DNA of 26,912 nt from Conidiobolus incongruus B7586 (Eukaryota > Entomophthoromycota > Entomophthoromycetes > Entomophthorales > Conidiobolaceae): assembly GCA_000697335.1 (NCBI GenBank), contig JNEM01008234.1, positions 1-26,912 on the forward strand. The letters are read 5' to 3'. Below the pieces are notes generated by a model. The model saw nothing but the letters and a program-made list of their open reading frames with translations. It was not told the DNA's origin and did not search any database. The translations under genes and the position numbers were made by a program. Positions 9,163-19,953 of the stretch are shown piece by piece. Positions within the stretch are counted from its first letter, which is position 1; every line of letters begins with the position of its first letter.

Positions 9163-10909
9163 ATATGATGGTAGCTATAATAATCAATTTATTTGTAATT
9201 AAAAGCCTTTTAACTAATCATTTTGCCCTATTAATAATGTTATTTAGTTTTATAGAATCACAAAATATTTTAAATCTTCCGAAACAATACAATTATCTAG
9301 AGCTCGTGTATATCACCCAATAATATATCAAACTATAATCAATGTATACAATACAATATATTGATGATCTTTAATAATTATAATTTAGAGTAGAAAAAAT
9401 AAAATTATAATCAATACCAATATTATAATTTATATTATTAGAAATTAAATTATATAAGAAAATAAAATCATAATAGTGCTATTTCAATATTTTTACCAAT
9501 AACATGGTATTCATTAAGGCGTATATTTGTTATGGGTATGATGTAGAAATATGAATAAAATTTGATCATATATTTAATTTCAATGATATGAAGATGCGAC
9601 ATATGTGAATTGATGATTGATTATCTAATCTAGTAATACATCTGAAATATTCATTGTAAAAATAACTTCCATTATTGACCAAATATAAAAATAAACTATT
9701 CATGATTATATTATTAATTTAATTTATAAAATAACAGGTAATATATTATTAAAAATATTTTGATGAAATTAATATTAGGTTAGAATTATATGTCGTCAAA
9801 ATATTCTCTATATGTAGAATTAAATATCCATTGTAGAATAGCGTTTACTATTTGTAAATTTATTTTGATTGCTTTATAATACTATATTATAGTTATTTAA
9901 TATCCTTATATAGTATTAAATAAAATTTTATATGTTAATTAATATCTAAATTCTGATTATTAAATACTGCATATTTTAATTAGTTCAAAAAAAATTAATG
10001 AACTCAAAATTTTTTGCAACTATTCATTTAAAAATCAATATATACTTGTAAGAATATATAGTTGCTCTGTTGTCTTAAATATTGGTTTGTATTTTTATTA
10101 TTATAATATTTAACCATATTGAATATATTCAAGCGGCTAAAAATATACATTTTATATTTGTATATAATATAAATTATGTATTTGAAGAGTTTCAACATTG
10201 ATTTATTGTTACATAAATAAAATTATTCATTTTGAATTCATTAAAATACAGAAATTAATATGACACTCAATGTTTGAAGTTATATTGATTATTTAATAAA
10301 CTGTTCATTAAACCTTGAATTATAAATCAGTAATTAATTTCTAACTAATCAAATATTGATAGAATGTTTAGATTATTTCCAATTTGAGCGAATAAATGTT
10401 TAAAAATATTATATATTATATTTATTACGGTTATTGTAATTAAAATTAATTCAACTTATGCATTATTTGAAATATTTTTTATCATAATGTAATATCAAAT
10501 ATTACAATTAACTTTTTAGAAAATACTATGAATTGATAATTAGTATTTATTTTTAATTATTTTTACTGAATATAATATAAATTCAAAATTTTACTGTTTC
10601 AATAAATTGAGATTTTAGTATCAAAGTTATTCGTAAAAGAATTATAAATTACTCTTACGCAAAATAGGTTAGAGCGGTAAAATTAATGAATAATACAATA
10701 CTAAAATATCAGTGAATGTGTAATACAATGATTTTATAATCTGGTGAGATTAATGTGTTATCCATATAATACAATCTATTGGTTTTGAGCAATTATATTG
10801 TATTTTAATTTTGAGTATTTTGTTAAATATTATAAAATCATAAATATTACTGATGATGTTAGTGATTTCTGATTACTAATTATTAATAATACTATATTAT
10901 TCAACTTAA

Positions 10910-11074
10910 AATTTATTATGCATTAATTTAAATAAGGTTGAACTTGAACAATCTATTGACGGATTAATTAAAAATTATTATACAATAAGGAATATTAGAA
11001 CTGGAAAGTGCTCCAAATTGATAAATGAAGTTTCTTGTGAATTGAGTAAAAAGGTTAAAAACAATTATAATTGA
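10910..11074 (+). other. Protein-like open stretch, possible relic
   Basis: A 54-codon open frame ends in TGA at 11072-11074. Its translation has mixed composition (for example VELEQSIDGLIKNYYTIRN and GKCSKLINEVSCELSKK) rather than the low-complexity output of the flanks. It has no recognisable family, no convincing start and no mapped upstream exon. It sits about 190 bp beyond the UGP1 stop on the opposite strand. It could be a remnant or chance. Confidence 0.2.
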
Positions 11075-11260
11075 TTTAAAAATATAATGCAATAGTAAAA
11101 AAGGCAAAGAGTGGAAGATTCTTTATTTGTTAAATTATAAAGGGTATTGGCATTAAAGAATATTTATTTGTTGATTGATATGATTTTGTAAATTAGTTAT
11201 AATGAAATATAGAGATGATACAGTACAAAAAATAATTGGATAAATCATTACGAATACCAA

Positions 11261-12906
11261 TTAATGATCCAAAATACGTAAGTTACCAGAGACTACCTTA
11301 TCATCTAAAATAGCGCCAGCTGGAATATCGATACGAGATCCGTGATTGGCAACAATAATAACTGTTCCCTTTAATACGACGTCTTTGCCGAATGTGACAT
11401 CACCAGTGACAGTTAAATGATCCAATTCTAAAATATGAGGAGGTCCTCTGAAGCGTCCCAAAAAGTCATTGACCTTCTTGAAGCTATCACCCAATTTAAC
11501 TAAGGGAGCAGTTTGGTAAACTCTCTTGGGGTTCATGACCAACTCACCATGATTTAAAGAGTAGAGATCTGATGTGATCAAGAATAAATCTGAAGTACTC
11601 TTGACAGGCAAGAAACGACGACGAGGAACGTTGACACCATGAGCACCTTCGAAATGTTTGATGGCAGCACCAACAGCAGTTTCTAATTGAATGACAGCTT
11701 CACCATTGGGAGCAACCTTGTGGTTAACAATGACCTCCATATCGAGGGCCTTTTCTTCAACCAAGCGCTTAATAGCTTTAAGAGAGATCCAAAGGTTATT
11801 GGTATTGAAAATTTTGAACTTTTTAATGGACTTGAAATCTTCAACATGTTCAGAGGGAACCTGGGCAATTTCCAAAAGGCGAATGTGACCGTTGTAATCA
11901 ACGAGAGTACCACCCTTAACATCAGCCTTAGTCTTATCAGTGACTTCCATCACGAACTCGGATCCAGAGCTAATGACGTGTTCAAGAATAGTAGTATCGA
12001 CGGTAGCACCCAAGTTATCAATGTTGGACACAAACAAGTATTCTTTGCCATCAGCTAACAATTGATCTAAGAGACCAGAGTTGTTCAAGGAATCAAATAA
12101 GTCACCGTGACCAGGAGGGTACCAACCGTGGTTGGGGCTATCGAATTTATCTGGGAAAGGCATATTGGTATCCTTCTTGATACGAGGATAACGACTTTGG
12201 TTGAAATTCAAAATAGTAACGTTTGAATCAGCATACTTTTGAATCATACGATGAGTTTCCTCAGAAGTGTTGAAAGAGTTCATTAAGAGTAAAGGAACAT
12301 CGACACCGCTGAACTTGTTCAAATATTCAATTTGGCGTACTGTTAAGTCTAAGAAAGTCATATTATCACGGACTTCAATAGCACTCTTGGGACCAACACA
12401 ACCCATAGTAGTACCAAGACCACCGTTAAGTTTTAAGACAGCTAACTTGGACAAGTTATTAGAATCAATGGGAGCAACTTTAGGTAAATTGTCGTAAGGT
12501 AAGATTTGATCAGGAGAAGGAGAAAGAATCTTGTTCCAGTTACTGAATAATAAAATTAATAAAAATAAAATGATAGTATAATAATATATTGCTTACAGTT
12601 TAGTCCCTTTGGACTTTTCTTGCATATAGCGACCAAATAATCTCTTAAAATCTTCCATCTCTTTAGCAAAGTGAGGACGTTGTTGTTCATTAGCAGTATG
12701 GACAAGAGCATCTAACTCCATAGAGAGTGCCTTAATAGTGGTGTTATAAGTTGTGTTTCTAAACTCCTAATGAAAACAAAATAAAAAGGGTTGATAACGA
12801 GTCAAATTGAATTTTTAAGAAATATTACCTGCAATGAAGGAGTATCAGGGCGAGACTCTAAAATTGGACTTTGGGGATTATAATTGCCTCCGTTAGCAGC
12901 AGACAT
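11261..12906 (-). CDS. UGP1: UTP-glucose-1-phosphate uridylyltransferase
   Basis: Makes UDP-glucose and pyrophosphate from UTP and glucose-1-phosphate in the cytosol, feeding glycogen, trehalose and beta-glucan wall synthesis. Three exons on the minus strand (12829-12906, 12597-12766, 11261-12542) give 509 residues, matching the roughly 500-residue eukaryotic enzyme. The N-terminal helices (about 27-80, [20 protein letters not shown]) precede the nucleotide-binding loop [10 protein letters not shown] (121-130) and K135 in [21 protein letters not shown] and [13 protein letters not shown] segments form the catalytic Rossmann-like core. The C-terminal left-handed beta-helix used for oligomerisation is present ([20 protein letters not shown]). 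The third exon alone is open downstream of a Met-like codon, but the conserved WNKI and the N-terminal helices require the two upstream exons. Codons are C/G-enriched, suggesting high expression. Confidence 0.97.
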
Positions 12907-12967
12907 GATTTTGAATAGCAATAATTAAAGTAAGTGACGTTAGCAGATAATCAGGGTAAATGGAAGG

Positions 12968-12975
12968 TTTATATA
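12968..12975 (-). promoter_or_regulatory. TATA-like box of UGP1
   Basis: On the minus strand TATATAAA lies 62 bases upstream of the UGP1 start codon, in a locally less AT-rich stretch, which makes it more believable than the many TA runs elsewhere. Inference from position only. Confidence 0.4.
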
Positions 12976-13225
12976 TTCAATCAATGCTGTGATAGCAAGT
13001 GGGTGACTTTGTAAACCAATTGCATGCTAAAATGATAATCATCATTAGGTAATGGCTATTGGATAATGTGTAGGGAAATTTAGCACTAATAGGAGTAACT
13101 TAATAAGGAATGTGATTTTGAATTGATAAGGGGGATTTAAGCTTCACTTAAACCAATAACGTGGATTTTTCCTTAGAAAAGTATAGAATATGCTGAATCA
13201 CTGGTTGAGCACATATAGTTTGTGT

Positions 13226-13345
13226 TCATTTTTTTCCATATCTCATCTTGAACAAATATTCACCATTCCTTATGATGTTAAATTTTTCACCATCTAATTT
13301 ATCAATATCCCAGAACTTTTGCTATTCTTTTAATATACCGTAGTC
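13226..13345 (-). other. Protein-like scrap, possible relic
   Basis: On the minus strand about 31 open codons (13229-13321) read with balanced composition, including KFWDIDKLDGEKFNIIRN and EYLFKMRYGKK; the same frame is protein-like a little further upstream. No start, exon structure or family is visible. Short enough to be chance; noted because similar scraps recur across the spacers. Confidence 0.15.
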
Positions 13346-16302
13346 GATATATTTTAAATATATAATCATAAATTGTAATTTTATAAATATTCAGACCATT
13401 CAATAAATCAAGTTGATTAATTAGAATAAGTAATCCATAGTTTATTGTATTATCAAATAATACATTCGCTAATCTATAATTGATAGTGAAATAAATATAT
13501 TTTGTAATCCAATATTATAAAAATTAATCTTTTCATCATATATTTACGTCACAATTAATTAATCGAAATATCAGAAAAAATTACTAAATTTGGAAATGAA
13601 TATAAACTTTTGAGAATTTTTATTATAATTAATATTACATATCCATTTAGCTCAATATTTTTGATAATTATCAAGATTATTATCGCCGCCCACTTACTTA
13701 GAACTTTTAATATAAATTATCAGAAAAATTATGTTAAATATCTCTTATAGTCTCTTTAACATCGAATCTAGCCTTGTGAAATTATAGCTAATCCTTTCAA
13801 ATTAAGGAATCAAATTGGTGTGAATTATGTTTTGAAATTTGTGGCTTGAATACCTTATGATGCTGATATTTGGATTGAATGAAATTAATTCATGTTTTAA
13901 TTTAAATACACTTTGATTTAATAGATATCCAATTTCTGCTTATTTCATATACCAAGCGATATATCCTTGCGTAAAAAATAAGTTGATTGAGGACAATAGA
14001 AGGAAAAAATATTAATAAGGTTTTTTTATGACATTAATATTAATCAAAATTTATGAATATTTTCCAGTTAATTAAAAATCTATATATCATATAAACTTAG
14101 ATTTTAAATTTAACTCATTTAAAATATATTAAATAATCCACATATTATATTGATAGCAAAATATTTTAAATATAAATCAATTAATTTAATATTGTTAATG
14201 AAATTCTATAAACAAATGATATTTATCTTGATTATCATTTATGTGTTGGAATAAAACAAACTTTTGTTAGATAATCTGCTATATTAACTATTGTATTTAA
14301 TAAATTCACATTTAATTATTACCATCTTTAATTCAAATATCAATTTTTTGTAAATTTTCAAATTAAATAGCAGTCGATTTTCGAATTATGTGCACAATTT
14401 CTGCGTAATAGTACATGGAATAACATACCCACTTCAACTCCATTGTAATACTAAGCTATTAATGAGTTCAATTGATATTAGAAAGTTTATAAGGTACTAT
14501 ATTGGATAATACAGGAAATACTAACATATATTTATTTATCTTGAATATTTCTTAATTGAAGATATACTACTAATATACGATCAAAATCATATTTTTCTAT
14601 CTAGATGATTGAAAAATAACTGGTTAATTTATAAAAATTTAATAATCAATAAATTAATTAAAAGTATAATATACATATATTAATTTAAAGCAAAGATGCT
14701 TAGAATTCAGCTATCATTAAATTAATTTCAAGATAATAAAAGATAACAAATTATCAATGTTAAAACCAGTGACATTTCCGTGAAAAGATGAGTAGTGTTG
14801 ATATCATTATCAATATTAAAAAATTTATAATACGAACTAGAAACAAATTAATGATATTAATATTTAATTATGTTTTGGCTATATAACGAACACATGAGCA
14901 ATTTGTATTTATTTAATTAAAACTCAGCTATCAAAATCTTGAATGGTACAGATATCTAAAAAATATGTTATTTCACTCTACAATCACTCTATTTTACAAA
15001 GTTTAACAAAATAATACTGTGCAAATGAAAAAAGTATATCTATTATTTTACAATTATAAGCTCAATATCGCCTAACAATTTCTTTTTATAATTGGTACTA
15101 GTATACTTTACAAATATTTTAATATATTAATTTAATCTGTCAGATATGCTTTATCTAATTATAATGCATCATCCACTCAAACTGTTGACCACAAACTTTC
15201 ATAACCACACTGTAAAATTGAAAAATATATAATGCTCAAGTGAATTGATAGCTATTATGATTTACTATTGATTTAGTTACTTTTTTCTATAAATAAATAC
15301 TTAAAATTATACTTTCTGAATCTAATTAAAATGATAATCAATATCGAATGTATTATATATGTTACAGCTTCCATATAATTTTGATATATGAATAAAATGA
15401 GATAATATATTATTTACTTTGTTGCAAGGTTTTACTAGATTGTAATCAGGATAATATTAAAAATGGATGGAATTTGAAATTATTTTTCATTGATAAAAAA
15501 ATAAACTATTCCTGAAATTCTACAAATTTTAATATAATGAAATCTAAAACTATAAATTAGCTATTCATTAAAAACAAAAAAAGAGATGTTCCATACAAAT
15601 TTCAAACACATTTTCTCTATATTATAATTATGACTCAAAAATTGAAATAATTCAGGACTTATAGGTATAAAGAATTCCTTTTAATATTATTTAAATTTGA
15701 TTTTGAGAAATATGATAATTGAATATTATAATATTAAAATTCAACTGATTTGAAAGCTTAATAGTCATCAAATTAATACTTGGACACAGCGATTGAATAA
15801 TTTTGTAACATGTTTAATTGTATTTTAATTGTTTTATGATATTATTAATGTTTGTTAAAATATAAATATAAATAGGCTTATATTTATTAAAAATAATGCT
15901 GTTTTTTCAATTCAGTAAAAAATTAATATCAACTGATTATCATTAATTGAACTGATTAAAAATCTCATTTTTCAGTCTAATGGTTCAAAAATAATATGTA
16001 TATTTTAATGTTTTATCATGAGTTATGATCAATTATAATTTGTAAATTATGATCTATAAAGTATTTACTCTAATATATTTAGTACATAACTTTTGAAATA
16101 CACTATCCAATTTTCAGTCAATTTTTATCCAAATCCAATTACTGGCTCATAAATTTGGTCCAAAAATTTATAACTGGGACAATTCATTTGAATTAGTCTC
16201 AATAAAATTCAATCATTTGTTTAACATAATATAAAAAAGACTTATTCAATCAAATATATTAATAGAATCAACATTACTCCTTTATCCTTATAAAAATAAA
16301 AA

Positions 16303-17990
16303 ATGGCTTCAAGTTTAAATAAAGTAATATTAGGTAATATGCATTTTTCGTTTATGAATATTATCATTAATATGATTATATATAGTTGATAAACAACTTG
16401 AAGAGTACTTTTTAAAAGTACAAAATAAAGAAGCTGAAAAAATATCATTATTTAAAATTATTATTGATGAAAGTAAGTTCAAAATTAATAAAATAATTTT
16501 ATTTTATTAAATATATCATAGATACTTTAAAATTGGACTATTTTAATGAAGGGCCTATCCCTGGTGGTAATACATAATGTTAAATATAAATTATTAATTA
16601 TAATAACAATATGTTTTACTAGATTTCGAGCAAGTGAATAATTCCTTACAACCTGAAGAGCCTTGTTATTTTTTATTAAAGCAATCTAACATCTCATGGA
16701 GCTTGATTTCTTGGTTGCCCGAAGGTCATGTCAAAATAAGAGATAGAATGAAGTACGCGACTGGCAAAAATACATTAAAGGAAGCTTTTACCCATAAACT
16801 TATTACTAACGATTATCACTTTACTCAATTGAATGAATTCAAAATTACCAAAGCCAAGTTAGCAGCTAACAACCCTCAAAGATTAGCTGAAGAGAGGAGG
16901 GCTGTCATGACTCCATTTGAAATTATTCGCGAAGAAGTGAAAGAGCAGCAAAAGGCTACTCAAAACGAACAGATTGAAGCTTTGAAGGCAAGGGCTGAGA
17001 AAGCTGAAAAGACCAGTTTAAATCATTTTATATCTGGTGGATTTCATCAAGTTCAAATCCCTCTCAGTCATCACTTAAAAAAAGCAATTCCAGAATTCCA
17101 AAATGACCAATTAAGCTGGATTGAGTTAAAAGTGACCGATTCAAAAGACTCTATCGATGCTGAAAAAATCCTATCAATTAATGATTTAGACATTGAAAAT
17201 AAGATGACTAAGCTTCCTATTACTGAATTTAATCAGCCTAGATTCTTTTTGTTCAAAGTACCTAATCCCAACTATAAAGAATCTTCTCCCGTAAATTCTT
17301 ATCCAATTACGCCTATCAAAGGGTCGTCTCAAGACATCCCTACCGAAAACAATGTTGAATCTAATGAAGATGAACTTGATAATGGAATCAATGAGCAAAC
17401 TTTTACTGATCAGGTTAAAATCAGTGAATCTAATGAAAACCAAGAAACTACTGATCAAGATGAACAAGGAGAACCATTAAGTGTCAAAGATAGAATTAAA
17501 AAGCTACACTCTAATCATTCCTCTGGAGCCTCATCACCCACTCCTCAATCATCTGAAAATTCAGCTAAATACTTTACAGGTGACTATTTATTTATGACTC
17601 AATACATCTTGTACTCATCTGTTATTTTCTATAGTGTTAATATATTACTGCCCATCTAACTCTCCCCCAAGATTGCGAATGGTTTATTCCACTTGTTCTG
17701 GTGGCATCATCCAGCAATTTGATGATCTCAAACTAGCAATCAACTTCAAGGTGGACCAATTTGATCCCTTTGATGCTAAAGCCACGTTCAAGGAGATCCA
17801 TGATAAGGTGTACAATTATCAAACTCAAGCCAACGTCACGAAGCTTGGCAAACAGCTCAATCTTACCAAATTAGTTTCTAACTCACATTATCAATCTCGA
17901 TTAGATGAAAATGAGTCTCAAATCAAAGCCCCTAAATTCTCTCAATTGAAACGAACAGGTCATCCTGTGTTTGGTCTATTACCTCATTAA
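16303..17990 (+). CDS. Twinfilin (two ADF-H domain actin regulator)
   Basis: Twinfilin sequesters ADP-actin monomers, caps filament ends and binds capping protein at cortical actin sites. Five exons (16303-16333, 16386-16472, 16522-16566, 16623-17579, 17635-17990) give 491 residues, longer than the usual 330-350. ADF-H1 covers about 1-135 (KISLFKIIIDE, CYFLLKQSNISWSLISWLPE, IRDRMKYATGKNTLKEAF). A charged linker follows (about 140-185, EIIREEVKEQQKATQNEQ). ADF-H2 starts at about 189 (FISGGFHQVQIPLS) and resumes with VLIYYCPSNSPPRLRMVYST after 374. Between FFLFK (262-266) and VLIYY lies a Ser/Asn/Glu/Asp-rich insertion of about 105 residues. The basic tail ends KFSQLKRTGHPVFGLLPH, where capping-protein-binding residues lie in relatives. 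The first exon is only 31 bp, so the start is the least certain part. Faces the HAD gene tail to tail, 189 bp apart. Confidence 0.92.
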
Positions 17991-18179
17991 CACATTTGAT
18001 AGAAGTAGAAACTATAAAATGATAAAATATTTATTCGAATGGCATGTGATGTTCAAAATTTCCTTTTATTTGTATTTGATAAATGTATTCAACTTAGATA
18101 AATAAATACATCAATTATAGTGTATTTATTTAAACATTTAAATACTTATATATTTAATTTCACTCAACACTATCTTTAT

Positions 18180-19281
18180 TCACAGTTTATTTGACTGAAA
18201 TTCAAGCAAATCAATGTTAAGTAAATCACCAAGTTCTTTAATAGATTCATGAGGGTTATTACTCTTAAACACTAAATAATAAAATTAATCACAACGAGTT
18301 AGAATCTAGTTATAACTTACAAATAGTTTTCATTCCTAATTGCTTAGCAGGTTTCAAATTACTATTAAAAAGTTAATATTGAATATACTAAATAAAATAA
18401 CTATACAAAATTACTTTCCAATATCGTCCAAAAATATGCATTGCTCGGGTTTAAAATTGATTTGATTTAAAGTATACTCGAAAATTTTAATATCAGGTTT
18501 CCTATATTAATTAATATATACCAATGTAATTTATATAAGAGCTGTAAATTACCTGAGTCCAATTTTATGTGAGTAAATAATTTTATCAAAAATCTGTTCA
18601 AGTGGTAGAAATATGTTTTGATTGGATTCCCAGGGTTCCACACTGTTAGTTAAAGCAATGATTTTATAATTGCCTAAAAGACTTAGAATTAAAGAAAATA
18701 TCATAATGACATTTTATATATTACTTTTAAGTTGATTAATTGCTTTAAATGTAACATCAATGGGTTTTGATGCCTCAGTCATCATTTTTACAAACAATTC
18801 TTTTCCGTTGATTTCAAAATTGCTATTGATGTTTTGAATAGGGACATCAACTAGAATTAAAATATTAATTAAAATAAATAGATGTAATATTATATTAAGG
18901 ATACTGTTTTTTGATTTTAAGTATTTAATATAAGTTTGAATGTTGTCTTTTAAGTTCAATCTGTTATGAAATTCCTTGTAAAATTGTTCATATTGAATTT
19001 CTCCTCTTTCCAATTTCTGTTGAATTATACTAAATAAAATTTACTATTGAATATTAAAAAATATAATTTACTTGAAATGGCCCATTGGAACCCCAGCTAG
19101 AACTTTAATAACTAACCCTAAGTTAATGCATATAAGAAAATCAAAATAATAATTACATGATAACGTTGATAAAATTTTTAGGAACATTATTTTCCAATTC
19201 ATATAATTTTATTGCATTTAATGGCGAACCTAAACAAACTCCACCTAAATCAAAGATGATAGCTTTAATTTCCTTATTCAT
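18180..19281 (-). CDS. HAD-family hydrolase, EPHX2/ACAD10 N-domain type
   Basis: A haloacid-dehalogenase-like phosphatase of the subgroup that forms the N-terminal domain of animal EPHX2 and ACAD10, here free-standing. Eight exons (19157-19281, 19072-19102, 18905-19016, 18725-18850, 18553-18673, 18415-18501, 18321-18361, 18180-18271) give 244 residues, about right for one HAD domain. Motif I is IFDLGGVCLGSP (D11 as nucleophile; the usual second Asp is G13). The cap helices carry NGPFQKLERGEI. Motif II is ALTNS, motif III lysine lies in RKPDIKIFEYTL, and motif IV is IFLDDIGNNLKPA. The second exon acceptor was chosen among three nearby AGs because only that choice gives the family's SxGxxGxxQ-x-ERGE sequence. 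The substrate is unknown; a small phosphate ester is a guess from the family. Confidence 0.88.
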
Positions 19282-19953
19282 TTTATCCTCAACAAAATTT
19301 TAATATACTTAATTGGGATTGAATTAATCGAATTTATGTAAGGTTATTTTTGATTTTAAATTGTGGGATAACAATTTTCTCAACAATATTTTTTTTCTCA
19401 ATTTTTTGAAATTTGGATTAAATATGATTTGAGATACTTTAATAAATGCTTTATATTTGGACTAGATTTATTAGTATGCTTTTTAATTTTAATATATTAA
19501 ATTACTGATTATGAGAAATAAAATTATTAAATTATAAACTAATATATAAAATATTTTTATTATCAAATGGAATTCATCCAATATTAACAATAAAATCTAA
19601 AAATCATTATATTTGATATGTTATTCAATTAACTTTGACTTGAAAAATTGAGGCATTTAATCATGAGTCAATTATGATACTCACAATCCTGAATTGTAAA
19701 AATTCTAAAAAAAGAAATAATTACAACTTGAGTTTAAAGATATTTAAACAAAATAAAATTGATTATTTCATTGATTTGGATGTGAATTAGTATAAAATTG
19801 AATCAATTAGTAAATCTGATTATCCAATAATATTAATTTTTTAATACTCATTTAAAATGTTGAATGATGTGATGAGTGAATTGCTCTTTAATTAAATAAT
19901 ATTTAAAGAAACATCTATTGTATATAAATACATTATATCTACTATAATATAGA
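19282..19953. other. Shared 5' spacer of the HAD gene and SSZ1
   Basis: About 670 bases of AT-rich DNA between two divergent start codons, so it must hold both promoters. Apart from a TATA-like box near SSZ1 (listed) I see no distinct element. Confidence 0.5.
19921..19928 (+). promoter_or_regulatory. TATA-like box of SSZ1
   Basis: TATATAAA begins 33 bases upstream of the SSZ1 start codon. If used, transcription would begin very near the ATG and the leader would be very short. AT-rich context makes the call weak. Confidence 0.3.

Larger units (their letters stand above)
8576..11260. other. 2.7 kb AT-rich spacer
   Basis: The spacer runs from the AIM32 start to the UGP1 stop and is very AT-rich throughout. 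I find no RNA gene, LTR ends or intact gene. Two protein-like remnants (8917-9162 minus, 10910-11074 plus) are listed separately. The bases just above 8576 should hold the AIM32 promoter. Confidence 0.5.
12907..16302. other. 3.4 kb AT-rich spacer
   Basis: The spacer lies between the divergently oriented UGP1 (minus) and twinfilin (plus) genes. The first 250 bases next to UGP1 are noticeably less AT-rich and probably carry its promoter. The rest is very AT-rich. I find no RNA gene, LTR or intact ORF; two short protein-like scraps (13226-13345 minus, 13772-13882 plus) are discussed separately. Confidence 0.5.

Noticed and set aside
9480-9660. Possible coding scrap
   Set aside because: No frame stays open for a meaningful length and composition does not stand out.
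16242-16448. 68-codon minus-strand open frame
   Set aside because: Antisense to the first twinfilin exons and introns, with low-complexity hydrophobic composition.
17634-17990. Separate small gene after twinfilin
   Set aside because: It is the last twinfilin exon: a GT-AG intron at 17580-17634 joins it in frame and it completes the second ADF-H domain.
18714-19013. Single 99-residue minus-strand protein with a hydrophobic segment
   Set aside because: The hydrophobic part is an intron (18851-18904) of the HAD gene; removing it restores the family sequence.
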